64,000 nt of DNA from Laburnicola sp. R22_1 (lineage: Eukaryota > Ascomycota > Dothideomycetes > Pleosporales > Didymosphaeriaceae): assembly GCA_014281115.1 (NCBI GenBank), contig JACONQ010000003.1:2480001-2544000 (forward strand), read 5' to 3'. Position numbers and translations under genes: made by a program. Every line of letters begins with the position of its first letter. The stretch's first letter is position 1. This document shows, in pieces, positions 36,714-47,162 of the stretch. The notes beneath the pieces are model-generated. The model saw only the letters and a list, made by a program, of their open reading frames with translations. It did not search any database and was not told where the DNA came from.

Positions 36714-37224
36714 GGCTTAGGGTTAGGGTAACGCTGGGCGGAGGCCAATGGGGGGTGGTGGATGCTGGTGCTGTCGAGGGGCTCGTCAACGGCCCACCAG
36801 CGGCGGCAGCAGGCGGGGAGTGCCGAAAGCGCCTGGGAAAGGGTAAGTGGGTGTGGGAGCACAGAGAAGGAGCGCGAGAGGCGGCCGCAATGGCAACTGC
36901 AGAGGCAACTGCAAAAGCAAAGGCGAGGGGAGACAGAGGCCAGCCGCTGTCCACGCATCGAAGCTGGGGCGCAAGCACAAGCACGGGCCACTTTTCGAAT
37001 CGGGCTGGGGCTCGACCATGGAGTCATGGACCATCCACTGCAGGGTGGCCACCATGCGTTAGGCTCTAGCCGGCTAGCCTTAGCCCACACCTCGGCTCAA
37101 GTTTGCCCCAGTGTGACTCGTCCGCCCCTCGCTCCGATCCCCCACCACTATCAGATGCATATGGCTTTCCTCCGCTCCTGTGTAATCATGACCCCTCCTC
37201 CTCCTCCTCTCTCTTCTCGCCAGG
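36714..37224. promoter_or_regulatory. Divergent promoter of SLA1 and the MFS gene
   Basis: About 510 bp between start codons, GC-rich on the SLA1 side and CT-rich on the MFS side (cctcctcctcctcctctctc just before the MFS ATG). Overlapping ORFs on both strands here are compositional. No defined factor site is assigned. Confidence 0.5.
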
Positions 37225-38724
37225 ATGACAAAGGCGCCGTCGCCTCCAGAGTCGGCCCTGCTGGTGACGGACGTTCAACATGTGGCCACCGAGGAGCAAG
37301 AAGCGCCATCCACCACCGACACGCAAGCTCGCGCGCGTAAGATCCGGTTAAAGGTCGATTTCCGATTACTCTCCATCGCCGGCATCCTCTGCAGTTTGAA
37401 CCTGCTGGACAGCGGAGTCATCTCCAGCGCATCGGTGACGAGCATGCTGTCGGATCTGCAACTCGACCAAGGGAACCGCTACTCGGTGTCGATTTTCATC
37501 TTCACAATCGCCTCCATCGCCTTCCAGCTTCCCTCGACCATTGCCGTCCGGACATTTGGCCCTAGGATATGGTTCAGTTTCATCACCTTCTGCTTTGGCA
37601 TCATCACGCTGTGCACGGCTTTCGTCCAGACCTGGAGGCAGATGATTGCACTGCGCATTCTACTCGGCATGGCCATGAGTGGCGTCTACCCCGGCTTGAC
37701 GTACCTGATATCGACGTGGTATACGCGCAAAGAACAGCAACTGCGTTTCGCTCTCATGCAGAGCGGCGAGGTCACGGTGCTGGCCACGGGAAGCATTGTC
37801 AATTTCGGACTGAACAAGCTCAACGGGTCATCCGGGTTAAAGGGATGGCAATGGATGTTTGCTGTACAGGGATCCATTACAGTCTTCATTGGCATTCTCA
37901 CGTACTGGTGGATGGTCGATTTCCCCGAAAATTCAAACAACAGTTTCATGTTCCTGAGCCCAGAAGAGTCGAAAATCGCCGCAAGTCGCATCGAGAAAGA
38001 CCGGGGAGACGTCGAGCCCGACCCCTTCTCCTGGTCCAAGGTCCTCGTCCACGCCAAAGACCCCAAAGTTTACGGATTCTGCGTCCTGTACTTCCTCCAG
38101 AACCTGGTGTCGACGAGTCTGTCGTACTTTCTGCCCATCATTCTCCAGGGGGGCATGGGTTTCAGCACCAACACAGCCATCTTGCTCTCCGCTCCACCGT
38201 ACTACTACTCTGTTATTCCCGCTATCCTCTCGTCGCTTATTGGTGACAAGTATCAGCTTCGCGGGCCCATCATCACGTTCAATTCACTTTGCCTCATCGC
38301 GGGCTTCTGTATGCTTGGCTTCAGTGACCAAGTTACGGTCCGCTACGTCGGCACATACCTCGCCACCGGAGCTTATGTCGCCAACTGGGCGGGTATGGCG
38401 ACCTACCAAGCGAACAACATCGTGGGACAATGGAAGCGGGTGTTCACAGCTGCCGCAGTGACCGCTTTCAATGGGGCTGGTGGTATCGCCGGCAGCTTCA
38501 TCGTGAGGCAACCAGAGGCGCCCAGGTACATGACGGCGATCTGGGTCTCGATTGGGTGAGTGTATACTTTATGCGTGATAACGTGCGCTAACATGAACAG
38601 ATCGCACATTTTAATCATCGGATGCATCGCTGCATTCTCTGTGTATTTCTACATGGCCAACCAGAGACAGAGAGCGGGAAAGAAAATCTTGGAATCGACC
38701 CAAGGTTTCAGGTTCACATACTAA
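37225..38724 (+). CDS. MFS transporter, allantoate permease (Dal5)-like
   Basis: Two exons (37225-38555, 38601-38724) encode 484 residues with about twelve predicted helices, typical of the fungal anion:cation symporter group (allantoate, nicotinate or vitamin-type substrates). Features: a hydrophilic N-terminus, then KVDFRLLSIAGILCSLNLLDSGVIS at helix 1 (the family usually has D.R...LP.L), RTFGPRIWFS, RILLGMAMSGVYPGLTYLIS with the family's GxxxxGxxPG-like helix 5 motif, a central cytosolic loop (SPEESKIAASRIEKDRGD), and AGMATYQANNIVGQWKRVFTAAA in the C-terminal half. It lies on the plasma membrane by family precedent; the substrate cannot be read from sequence. The small second exon supplies the last helix and a basic tail. 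Confidence 0.88.
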
Positions 38725-38776
38725 GAGGTACTCCATAGACCTCGAGATACATCGAGCAATACAATCGTCCACGCTT

Positions 38777-39835
38777 CTACCAAGCAAACTTCTCTCCCAC
38801 CAGCCCCTCGCTAACCTCCCACAACCTATCCGCCGCCCCCTTATCCAACGCATAACCCGGCACCTGCGCCGAAACCTGACAATCACTCAAATACGTGCCC
38901 TGCCCATCCGACCCAGGCAACCCCAGCCCCGGATCCGTCGCGGCCCCCTCCTCCAGCGACTTAACCCCCCCATGCCCCGCCTTGGCCCTAGCCTCCATCG
39001 CCTTAGCCAACCACTCCTTATCCGTGGACCGCTGCAACTCCGTCATCACCTCCCCCGGATGCACCGCAAAACTACGCACCCCAAACTTCTCCCCCAACCT
39101 CTTATTCAGCCCCACGGAAAACAAAATATTCGCCGTCTTGCTCATCCCATACGCGCCCATGGGGATATACGTCGTATCGTCATCCACCTCCAGGTTCGCC
39201 ATCTTCAGCATCGCCACATTCGGCGCCTCAGCAGCAGGAAGCTGCGACAGCGGCGTCGACCACGTAAGATCGCTGAACCGCACTGGCGACACGAACGCCC
39301 CCACGCTACTCACATTGACAACCCGCGGCTGCGTCCCCGCCAGGATCTTCCCCATGATGAGATTGGTAAACAAGAAGTGTCCCACATGGTTCGTCGCGAA
39401 ATGCATCTCTACGCCCTCTGCGCTCAGCGTCTTCTCTTGGATATTCATTACCCCCGCGTTGTTAATCACGATGTCGATGGGGGGCACGTCGGGCCAGCTG
39501 AGGACTTGGGCGGCGGCGGCGCGCACGGAGGCCTGCGAGCTGAGGTCGAGGAGGAGCGGTTTGAAGGTTACGGTTGGGTGGGCGGCGCGCAGGGTGTGCA
39601 GGCTTTGGCCGAGTTTGGTGGGAGTGCGGCCCGTGAGGATTATGAGGTGCGGGGATTACGTGGCAAGGGCGGAGGCGGTGCTGTGGCCGAGGCCGGTGGG
39701 GTTGACGCCTGTTATGAGGATTGTGCGGGAGTGGATGGAGGGGGCGAAGGTGGTGGACATGGTTGTTGCGGTGGTGGTGGGGCCCCATGAGGTGGGGGAG
39801 GAGGAGGAGGAGGGGGTGGTGGTGGATGAGGACAT
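38777..39835 (-). pseudogene. Short-chain dehydrogenase/reductase gene with one in-frame stop
   Basis: One frame from ATG 39835 to the stop at 38777 (353 codons) is broken only by TAA at codon 60 (39658-39656). All SDR landmarks are present: TGVNPTGLG cofactor loop, INNAGVM, the catalytic tetrad Ser in VVNVSSVG and Tyr/Lys in YGMSK, and VHPGEV after it, as in fungal retinol-dehydrogenase/WW-oxidoreductase-like SDRs. The stop falls between the first beta-alpha unit (STASALAT) and the second strand (SPHLIILTGR), where many SDRs have Gln. CAA to TAA by one C-to-T change in CpA context would explain it. The open frame extends a further 64 codons upstream (to 40027), but that part is low complexity. 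The 3' end lies only 52 bp from the convergent MFS stop. Confidence 0.75.
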
Positions 39836-41268
39836 TTTTGGTTGGTTTGGGGGGTTTGAGGAGTTGAGTCTGGGGTTGTTGGGGAGGGAGTGTGGAGGAG
39901 AAGTTTGGAATCGAGGCTGGATTGAATCGTATCCTATCTTTGAGGACGTGAGTGCGCGGGGAAGCAGCAGCAGGAGCGTTATACTACGTGAAGTAAGAGC
40001 AAGCAAGCGATGGATAAGAAAGAGCAACCTACACCTCTCACCCTCCTACCCTATTTATCCCCACCCACACCACACCCCCCTCTAAACTCCTTCCCAACTC
40101 CACCTGATAATCCGCGTTTGCGCGGTCGGGCATAATCCCGTGTAACACCTGGGCAGCGCCTACTTCGGGAATTTCCCTCCTGCCCAATAAGCGGGCAGTG
40201 TTTCCGAACGGGCGTATCAGCGGGCGCGCAGCCCTTCGCGTCATCACAACTGACTATGACGGTGTTCGGTCATGAGGAGATGTTCGGGTGTGGGTGTGGG
40301 TGTGCTTACTGGTGATGGTGATGACGAGCAGCACCGAAGGATTTCATCACTGCTGGTGGTGGGTGCGGTGCGTGCAGTGCAAGGCGAAGCGCATGAAGTG
40401 TTTCGACTGTTGGTTTTTTAAAGGGGGCGGACGAGGCAAGATCCGAGGTCTCTTTAATTTTAGACATGGGCTTTGTGGCTTGGGGGGGTGGGTGAGCTTG
40501 TGATGCTGGCTTCTCTGGAGGGAGGATGTGTAAGGGAAGATGTGTGCGTGAGGCGCAGAGCATAAAACATTGACGCCAATGTTTATTTTTTAGAGGGGAA
40601 GTAACTTGGGTGGCGAGACGGGTGGGGGAGCATGAAGTAGTCTGCATGATCATTTTAAGAGGGCGTTGAGTGTGTGTGTTGTGGGATGGGTGGGCATAAA
40701 TTGAGGTACAGACGTGATTGCACAGTGTACGGCTGCAACAAAGACGCGCATGAATTGTTGGGTCAGAGATTTAGGGTAGCGAGAAGCAGGTGGCGACCAT
40801 GGTGGTCATCCTCGGAATTTTTAAGAAGGGAGCTGGAGATGTGGTGCGGGATGGGTGAACTGCTCCCTCCTCTGCTCATTTACTATCGGGAGTGGTACTG
40901 TGTTGGTGCAGCAGCGAGACATGTGCGTTGGCGCTATGAATTTCCGAGAAGGTGAGTTATACCAACGAGAACCATCGTTCTTGTGTCCTTTCCTTTTTGT
41001 AAGATCCACATGCATATGGTTTTGGATGCGGATACGCTGCTGCGTGCTCATGCCGGAGGCGCGGTTGTTTTGGAGAAACGTACTAGATATATGTAAGGTT
41101 TCTTTTTACAACGGGGTCGCGAGCCTCTCATCAATGTTGTTGATTCTGTTTTCTGGTTCCCTGGGACTTTTCGACAGGGCGGAGGAGGCTTGCCCAGCAT
41201 ATCGAGGTTCTCGTTTCTTTTTGATACCAGCATCAGTTCCTGTATGGACAATTTTTATGTGGATTTTG
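39836..41268. other. 1.4-kb intergenic region, no gene supported
   Basis: SDR promoter side, then G/T-rich DNA leading to the repeat complex. Many short ORFs but no motif. This is the left border of the transposon-rich block. Confidence 0.4.
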
Positions 41269-41610
41269 CTGGGTATAGAGCGTTCGCAATAGTTTTCCAG
41301 TTTCTCTAGATTTTAGTTGCTAGAGAGGCTTGTGGTGATGGAGGAGACCTTCCAGCATGTCATTGTGACCTAGCGGTTTTGTTGGGTGCAGCGCGTTCAC
41401 CACATTCAGTGATGTCTTCCAAGTTTTTAGTTTGCGGCGTCTTTCGATGGGAGGGAAGAGAACGTCTGGTCTGGCATTGGCTACGTGTGAAAGGCGTTTT
41501 GTTTTTTCGATACAGCGCGTCCACTGCCATTATTAAGGTCTTCTAGGTTTTTAGTTCCTAGGTGGAGTTGTTTGGTGTAATGGGGGAAACGCCTCTAGCG
41601 TATTTTAAAG
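41269..41610 (+). repeat. Three degenerate repeats of about 120 bp
   Basis: Segments starting near 41276 (gagcgttcgcaatag), 41392 (gcgcgttcaccacattc) and 41516 (gcgcgtccactgccatt) share an order of blocks: a gcgcgt start, a tct(t)c(c/t)a(a/g) block, ttttagtt, a gatgg/ggag block and a Cys/Gly-codon-like tail. Divergence is high. The third copy is cut by the AT-rich 743-bp repeat at about 41,561. Confidence 0.45.
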
Positions 41611-42303
41611 GACTGTCTAATTTCAACGCAGACATAATAATACTTAGCTTTATCTTTAAGAAGGGAGGTCTCTTAGGTAGGGGGGGAAAAGGAAGGAGGG
41701 AGAGAGAGAGGTTTTATATATTTAGGCATACTCTAATATAGGTATAGTTTATATGTACCTTAGGTAGTTAAATATAATTTAGGAATAAAAAAGTTAAATA
41801 GCTTTTATAAGTAATATATATTTATATTTCTAGTTATAAGAAAGAAAGTTTAATAAAGATAGGTTTAGAGTATAGTTAGTAGCTTTATAAATTTCTAATA
41901 TATAGTTCCTATCTATATCTTTTTAAAGTGTAAAATAATAGGTATCTAGATTTATATGTATTACTTTAATAATTTTAGGTCTTATAATATTTTAATATAG
42001 TAAAAGCAAGACTAACTAAAGGATATATTAAAGGCTTTATAGACTCTAAGTAATATTATAGTCTTAGTAGGTCCTATTTTAAGACTAAGAGTTTTAAGGC
42101 AAAAAGAGTTTATATAAAAGTCTTATACGTAGTTTTAGTTCCTTAGGATTTAGACTTTAAAGGAGAGACTAATAGTAAAATATAAACTATTCCTTTATAT
42201 AATTTTAAAGAAATTATTATTTAAGCTACTACCCCTTTTTAAAGTAAAAGTTAATAGATATAGAGGGTTTATGCCTAGCTTCTTTATAAATTTTTAGTTT
42301 CTA
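41561..42303 (+). repeat. AT-rich 743-bp repeat, unit 1 (uninterrupted)
   Basis: Starts at ggtggagttgtttggtgtaa and is followed immediately by a second copy starting ggtagagttgtttagtgtaa at about 42,304, giving a 743-bp period. The two copies align along their full length with mostly C/T and G/A differences. Base composition is extremely AT-rich with no coding potential, consistent with an old repeat heavily altered by RIP. Confidence 0.75.
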
Positions 42304-42580
42304 GGTAGAGTTGTTTAGTGTAATAGGGGAAACGCCTCTAGCATATTTTAAAGGACTGTCTAATTTTAACCCAGACATAATAATACTTAGCTTTATCTTT
42401 AAAAAGGAAGGTCTCTTGAGTAGGGAAGGGAAGGAAGAAGAAGAGAAAGAGGTTTTATATATTTAGGCATACTCTACTAATATAGGTATAGTTTATATAT
42501 ACCTTAGGTAGTTAGATATAATTTAAAAATAAAAAAGTTAAATAGCTTCTATAAGTAATATATATTTATAACCTAGATTA

Positions 42581-44396
42581 TAAGCGAGTCGCCCTTACAA
42601 GCGAGTCGCCCACCTTGTCAACTCTCTTAGCCTTTTATAGCCTGTACATCCACAACGCAATAAAATAATATTAATATAAGAGCTGTCCTAGTTTAAGTAG
42701 TATCTACAGTACGCTTTTCACACGTTTGTGAGTTATGGCCAGTCTCTCTACAGCGACCGCAGCGCGCTAAGGCCTGCCGGCTTGTACCTAATCGCGCCTT
42801 GCCTTAACGCGTTTCTCCCTTAAGTTGCTGCTTAACAGCCCTTTAAGTAATAATATCCTCTCCCTCTGCCTTTAATAGGGTGCCTTGCTTCTAGATTCAC
42901 TTCTTTTTGCGATTCTTGCGCGTTGTGGCGGCCTTATTTGCTCTCCTAAGGCTTAAGATTCGCTCGCGCATAAGCGCCATTTGATGCATTGCTTTAGAAG
43001 AGCCTCTTTCTAGCTAATTAAGCCTCTCAATAATAGAAGCAGGTGACGAGCTCTTATGCGCGCGAATCCGCTCGCGAATTAACGTTGATTAAGCCTCTAG
43101 TTCGCGCACATTGCTAGGTGTTTTGGCCTCCCACACAGCCTCTAGTAGGGTTGCTAGCGACGGCGTCCTTAGCTTAACATTAAGCTTTAAAATCACTACC
43201 TCTAGATTGTGTGGGGCTAGTCTGGCACCCTAAAAGCTTGCGCAAATATTCTCCTTTGTAATTAACTGGTTGTAGGCGGCGCGGAAGGCAGGTAGGAACT
43301 TAAGCTTAGTGATATGGTTGATATGGTCGCGTATTAGGCTCGACACTTGGCACCCGTACGCCCGCTTTAATGGCGAGAAACAGCTAATGTCTAGCAGCTG
43401 CAGAAGGTGCGACGAATGTGGCGGCATACAGAGAGTATAGATATTGTTATCCTTGCAGATTTCTTGGAATTTGAGCGACTTGTGGCTCTTATGGCTGTTA
43501 AGTATAAGCAGCTAGCGCGCGCCTACCCTACGCGCTGCTATATGCTTGATAAAGTGCTGTAGCCAGGCAATACTAAGCTTGTTAGTAGTCTAACTATTGT
43601 CGCTAAGCCTAATAGTCTAGTTGCCTAGTATATCCTCGCCCTTATACTAGGCAGAGAGGTGATACTGGCCAGCGAAAATAATAAAGGGCGGGATTGCCCA
43701 CCCAGCAGCGTTGATTCTATGGATTACCATAACCTATTCGCGATTGCCTGGCTGGATTGCTTTTGGCCGGCTACGTCTCTCTAATCCCATAACAACTAGC
43801 TAGGAGGATATCTTGCCTATTAGAAAGCTAGTCTTGTTAAAGTTAAAGGTGTCCTTGTTATAAATACCGTAGGTGGCCTTTGTATGCGCTACAAGGTTAA
43901 ACTAGCGTTGTATAGCTTCTGAATCCTTGCAGAGCGCTCTCTAGTGGTCGTATAGTCGATTAAACCGCGTAGTAAGGCTGTCTGTTCGCTTAACAAAGTT
44001 TCTAGGCCACTGTTGGCTAACCTGGCCACTGCCGCGCTCAGCGAGCAACTTATCCGCCATATTCCGCACAGCTTCTAGAGTAGGCGCAAACCCTCGCGAA
44101 TCTAGATTAAGTATATACTTAATAATTACCTCCTCTTCTAGCTTGGTAAGCTTTCTTAAGTTGGGCTGGCAATCGCGTTGCGCAGGCTTCCCAGCGCGTC
44201 GGTTGCGCAGCGTTGATTGGGGGACATTATAAGCCCATACAGCCTCTTGTACAGTCTGAATTTGGTTCTGATTAATAGCTAGGATAGTAAGGTAGATATC
44301 TGCTTCGTTGCAGGGCAATTGAGTAGAAGTTGGTTGCGCCATTGTAGTTTGTAGGTGACGTGTTGTAGAAAGTTGACGAGGTGGGCGACTCGCTTA
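42581..44396 (-). mobile_element. pogo/Fot1-type DNA transposon A
   Basis: 1816 bp, bounded by TA on both sides (42579-42580, 44397-44398). Terminal inverted repeats are taagcgagtcgccc at the left and its complement at the right, extending to a block complementary to gttgacgaggtgggc. The left end carries an extra internal duplication (aagcgagtcgccc appears twice). It encodes a decayed transposase on the minus strand. Confidence 0.85.
43230..44342 (-). pseudogene. Transposase of pogo element A (decayed)
   Basis: The N-terminal 133-residue ORF (44342-43941) has a psq/CENP-B-type helix-turn-helix region (VQEAVWAYNVPQSTLRNRR, then LEEEVIIKYILNLDSRGFAP and SQQWPRNFVKR). The C-terminal piece (43427-43230) has PPHSSHLLQLLDISCFSPLKRAY, the block following the last catalytic Asp in pogo DDE domains. 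Between them the frame is closed by many TAG/TAA codons. The element is not autonomous. DDE transposases of this group cut and paste at TA targets. Confidence 0.8.
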
Positions 44397-44398
44397 TA

Positions 44399-46496
44399 CC
44401 GTGTCCGTGCGCGTAATGCCCGGATTCGCGTAATGCCCGCGCAACACCAGAAGCGCTCTATCAGCGACCAGGCAATAGAACCACCGACAATCAATATTAT
44501 CACGAGATTTTCCAGAGTAGCACTATATCGATGCTTGCGATCAATTTGCACTATCTATATCTATTAGGAAGCTTGACGTTACGGCCGCGACGTGTAGATC
44601 TGGTTGGGGAAGTAGATGCGCCCTCTGAGGCCTCCCTATTATCTTGAGCATCAACAACACGTTTCTGACGCTTTCTGCTCTATAGAGCTGGCTAAGAGGC
44701 CTTTCTCTTACCCTTTTGGGATAGTTGTAGAGCTTTTTCAGCGTCGCGGGCAGACTTCTGGGCAGCGCGCTGAGCTGCCTTTTCAGCCCTCTCTTTCTCC
44801 TTTGCCTCCCTAGCTACTTCTCGCGCAACACGCTTCTCCTGCTGGATTTTCTCCTTATATAGCTTAGCTGCCTTCTTCAGCTCTGCTGTCGCTGCTTTGA
44901 AGCTGCTGCTGCTTATCCTCCTGCTCCTTGATTGATTGACGAACACGTGCCTCCCTTACTTTCCTTGGTGACCATAAGATAGCCCTACTATAATAATCCT
45001 GGCGCTGTTGAAGGTCTAGAGCTTTGCTCTTCTTCCTACGCTTCTTCTTGATAGATAGCGCCTGCCTAAGCCCATTGTTGTCATGCTTAAGCAGCTCATT
45101 TTTAACAGATAGGTGGTGGAGTGATTGACGAAGCTTTTGTGTATCCTTGCTACTTTGATTACTCACTGCAGAGCGTACAAGCCTATCCATCTTTCTCCAG
45201 TCATGATCACTAAACCCTGATGAGGAGCTATCGCCTGATTCTTGATCCTGGGTAAACCTATTAAGGATAGGATTAGGATTAGGTGGCGATATGCCTGTGG
45301 CTCTAAAAGAGCTGAGGATAGTTGATTCCTTGAAGGAGACCTTCCACGCGTTCCAGAATAGGGGGAAGAAGTCGCCTTTGGTGATAGAAACTAGGCCCTA
45401 GCTTCTATGGAGATATCTTGATAGCTCTGCTAAGTAGGCTGTTGATAGAGGCTTAAACATCGCAACGTCGAGAGGCTGAAGCGTATGAGTTGAATGAGGA
45501 GGCAGGATAGTAAGGAGGATCCTATGCTGATCACAGTAGTTGATAAAGTCTATAGTGATGTGGGATCTATGGCCATCTACAATTAAGAGTTGATATGATC
45601 AGCGAGTCTTCTCTTTTGTGCAGCGATCAAATACCTGTTTAAGCCAGGCAAGCCCAATATTATTGTTCGTCTAGCCAGAGGGTGATGAGATGATAAAGAC
45701 TTCTTGTTCTCCTGCCTTAATATCCTCTACCCAGCTTGATTGGATGCCCTTGTTTGCAGCCTTATAGATGAGGCTTGGTGGCAGAGCTGATCTATTAGCG
45801 CAGATACATGCTAGGAGCGTAATCTATGCGCGATTGCCATCATGGAGTGATGCCCTAACCTCCTTCTTCTCCCATATTCGTCTGCTGAATATTCGTTTTG
45901 ATCTACCTACGATACCGATCAGGAAGCCTTTTTCGTCCATATTGTAGATATGACAAGGATCTATCTGATACTGATCGATCTTGCTGTGTAGGAGGTTGAA
46001 ATAGAGGCGATATTTATCCTCTAAATTAGCTTTGTGGCGATTGCTGTCCATGCCGACTATCTATTGCGAGATAAGCTGAATGCTGTGTTGGTTGATAAAG
46101 CGGGTAACCCAGCTCTTGCTAACTGGCTCCTTTGCTATGGTAGAGGCGAAGTTCTGTATCATCTCTCGAGTGGGAGGTATATGTCTCTCTGTGAGTCCTT
46201 TGATATATTGTACGAGCTCCTGCTCTTGCTGTAGGTTAAGTTTCAGCTGGTTGATATTCTTGACCTGCCTGGGGCGCGTTACCCCTCGATGCCTTCGACC
46301 CAACGTAGATCGTTTAAGCCCATGCCTAGCAGCAACTTCTGTATATGAAAAATCTTCTCCTGGTTCTCGCGATTCTATCTCATCAATCGCAGCCTGATAT
46401 GGATCCATAATGGTGGAGTTATCGCGTGCTGAAGTTAGGGTGTTTTGGTGTTGCGCGGGCATTACGCGAATCCGGGCATTACGCGCACGGACACGG
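44399..46496 (-). mobile_element. pogo/Fot1-type DNA transposon B with 51-bp perfect inverted repeats
   Basis: 2098 bp, starting ccgtgtccgtgcgcgtaatg at 44399 and ending with its exact complement at 46496. The inverted repeats are identical for 51 bp and contain an internal gcgtaatgcccg direct repeat. It is flanked by TA at 44397-44398 and 46497-46498. The left TA is also the right TA of element A, so the two transposons abut. Identical ends suggest that B is younger than A. Confidence 0.88.
44692..46408 (-). pseudogene. Transposase of pogo element B (decayed)
   Basis: Starting at ATG 46408 (MDPYQAAIDEIESREPG), the frame encodes an HTH (SYTEVAARHGLKRSTLGRRH), a CENP-B-like second domain (YIKGLTERHIPPTREMIQNF; SKSWVTRFINQH), and, after an in-frame TAG, the DDE domain (YNMDEKGFLIG at the first Asp; later LIVDGHRSH; then LPPHSTHTLQPLDV). 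Several TAG/TAA codons interrupt it. A late frameshift near 44,900 separates the Lys/Ala/Glu-rich coiled tail (AELKKAAKLYKEKIQQEKR) from the rest. An in-frame Met at 46462 lies inside the inverted repeat and is not used here. Confidence 0.8.
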
Positions 46497-46808
46497 TAAT
46501 CTATGTTATTTCTAGTTATAAGAAAGAAAGTTTAATAAAGATAGGTTTAGAGTATAGTTAGTAGCTTTATAAATTTCTAATATATAGTTTCTATCTATAT
46601 CTTTTTAAAGTGTAGGATAATAGATATCTAGGTTTATATATACTACTTTAATAATTTTAGGTCCTATAATATTTTAATATAGTAGAAGCAAGACTAACTA
46701 AAGGATATATTAAAGGCTTCATAGACTCTAAGCAATATTATAGTCTTAGTAGGTCCTATTTTAAGACTAAGAGTTTTAAGGCAAAGAGAGTTTATATAAA
46801 GGTCCTAT

Positions 46809-47126
46809 TGTCAGATATCAGGTCACTGGAAATCACTGTGATTTCACTGTGAAATCCAGTAGTCACGTGCGTCCGATCACATGGTCTCCTTATAACGACA
46901 GTTGGTGTAACTTACAGTGATTTCACTGTGAGATCACTGTGAAATACACAAAGGAGACTGGCGTACTACTGTTACACTACTCCGCACTATTACTAGTGCG
47001 TCTTAGCGCTAGATAGATATTGCGTACAATAGCTAAGCTTCTCCGACAGAGATCACTCGACAATCAATTCATCATCAAATCCATCACTTTCATCTCATCT
47101 CATCAAAGATACTTACGTATCTGACA
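46809..47126 (+). repeat. 5' LTR of the copia element
   Basis: 318 bp, tg...ca ends. It differs from the 3' LTR at nine positions, all transitions. Confidence 0.92.
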
Positions 47127-47162
47127 ATTAAGAGTCTCACTGCCTTAATCAAACCAAAAATT

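Noticed and set aside
36502..37340. Several 100-190 codon ORFs in the SLA1/MFS promoter
   Set aside because: GC-rich compositional ORFs on both strands that overlap the first exons of real genes.
38777..39835. A-to-I mRNA editing as a way to rescue the in-frame stops
   Set aside because: Known fungal editing turns UAG into UGG; most stops here are UAA and would need two edits.
46409..46462. Upstream Met as the start of transposase B
   Set aside because: It lies within the terminal inverted repeat; the Met at 46408 gives the usual family N-terminus.
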